DNA of 64,000 nucleotides. Origin: Leptobacterium sp964389205. Lineage in GTDB: Bacteria; Bacteroidota; Bacteroidia; Flavobacteriales; Flavobacteriaceae. The position numbers were made by a program, and so were the translations under genes. Positions 63,507 through 64,000 of this stretch are shown here, piece after piece (the stretch's first letter is position 1; every line of letters begins with the position of its first letter). Location of the stretch: assembly GCA_964389205.1 (NCBI GenBank), contig CAYMDH010000009.1, positions 1-64,000 on the forward strand, given 5' to 3'. The notes below the pieces were generated by a model. The model searched no databases and was not told the DNA's origin. It saw only the letters and a program-made list of their open reading frames with translations.

Positions 63507-64000
63507 ATGAGCGATGCTATAAAACACGAATGCGGAATTGCCCTAATTAGATTGCGTAAGCCGCTGGAATATTATAAAGAAAAATACGGAAGTGCATTTT
63601 ATGGAATTAATAAAATGTACCTCATGATGGAAAAACAGCATAACAGAGGGCAGGATGGAGCTGGATTTGCAAGTATTAAGTTAAATATGGAACCAGGTGA
63701 ACGATACATTAGTAGAGTTCGATCTAGTGAACAACAACCAATACAAGATATTTTTGCTCAAATTAATTCTAGAATTAATGAAGCATTAACAGAGCATCCA
63801 GATTATACAGATAATGTTTCTGCTCAGAAGAAGAACATTCCTTATTTAGGAGAATTACTTTTAGGGCATGTTCGTTACGGAACTTTTGGAAAGAATGGAA
63901 CAGAAAGTGTGCATCCTTTTTTAAGACAAAATAATTGGATGCATAGAAACTTGATACTGGCAGGTAATTTTAATATGACCAATGTTAGTGAATTGTTTGA
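63507..64000 (+). CDS. purF: Amidophosphoribosyltransferase, N-terminal part, cut by window end
   Basis: The first 164 codons are present. MSDAIKHECGIALIRL holds the N-terminal nucleophile Cys of the class II glutaminase (Cys 9, after a short propeptide), and KQHNRGQDGAGFAS, LGHVRYGTFG and NLILAGNFNMTN are glutaminase-domain motifs. PurF makes phosphoribosylamine, the first step of purine synthesis. The extended text between residues 70 and 110 is typical of the Bacteroidota form. The phosphoribosyl half lies outside the window. Confidence 0.93.
   Translation, partial: MSDAIKHECGIALIRLRKPLEYYKEKYGSAFYGINKMYLMMEKQHNRGQDGAGFASIKLNMEPGERYISRVRSSEQQPIQDIFAQINSRINEALTEHPDYTDNVSAQKKNIPYLGELLLGHVRYGTFGKNGTESVHPFLRQNNWMHRNLILAGNFNMTNVSELF

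Noticed and set aside
1..64000. tRNA, rRNA or CRISPR array
   Set aside because: No GGTTCRANNCC-type T-loop with a matching cloverleaf, no rRNA-like conserved sequence and no regularly spaced repeats were found by eye.

Overview
The window is AT-rich chromosomal DNA from a marine-type member of the Flavobacteriia (Bacteroidota, probably Flavobacteriaceae). Evidence: the gene order acpP-fabF-rnc-IPExxxVDY-pyk next to purN-rnhA, a full Bat (aerotolerance) operon, Bacteroidota-type -7 boxes (TAnnTTTG) upstream of several genes, almost no Shine-Dalgarno sequences, and many small lipoproteins. The genus cannot be called from sequence alone. No tRNA, rRNA or CRISPR array was seen.

Layout. 0-9 kb is a plastic region: an IS30-type element, a TenI/ThiE-like enzyme, a large secreted beta-propeller protein, a LamG lipoprotein, a small two-gene cassette-like unit, and several copies of two unnamed dispersed intergenic repeats. 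9-16 kb carries an S41 protease-DUF4349-rnpA operon, a newly read 51-residue HTH protein paired with an unknown protein, a divergent CI/LexA-like repressor with a striking 18-bp inverted repeat in front of it, and a zinc-ribbon/SPFH-GYF pair resembling Bacillus YdjG/YdjI. 16-28 kb has a VTT membrane protein (frameshifted) with a methyltransferase, a phosphatase, a sugar kinase, an ECF sigma-HEAT-DUF4097 unit, two cell-wall hydrolases, an AlbA/Schlafen-type gene (frameshifted), an SDR and an aldo-keto reductase. 28.3-37.5 kb is the MoxR-DUF58-BatD-like-BatA-BatB-BatC-BatD-BatE operon. 38-42.3 kb is a SulP transporter-beta-carbonic anhydrase-SulP/STAS block, probably for bicarbonate handling. 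42-54.8 kb is mixed housekeeping (CvpA, CREST/ceramidase-like, PheS, PBP1C, CYTH, Pol IV, PAS) and lipoproteins, including two tandem paralogue pairs. 54.9-64 kb is the lipid/RNA/purine core: pyk, IPExxxVDY, rnc, fabF and acpP on the minus strand; purN, rnhA, a START-domain protein, a GG-leader peptide with a CPBP protease, a PfkB kinase and the start of purF on the plus strand.

Most interesting points: a textbook intrinsic terminator embedded in codons 8-20 of rnc just after fabF; the 18-bp perfect inverted repeat before the S24 repressor; a double-glycine leader peptide beside a CPBP membrane protease; two dispersed structured repeat families; and four genes whose reading frames are each restored by adding one base (three in homopolymers), which could be real decay, slippage switching or sequencing error.
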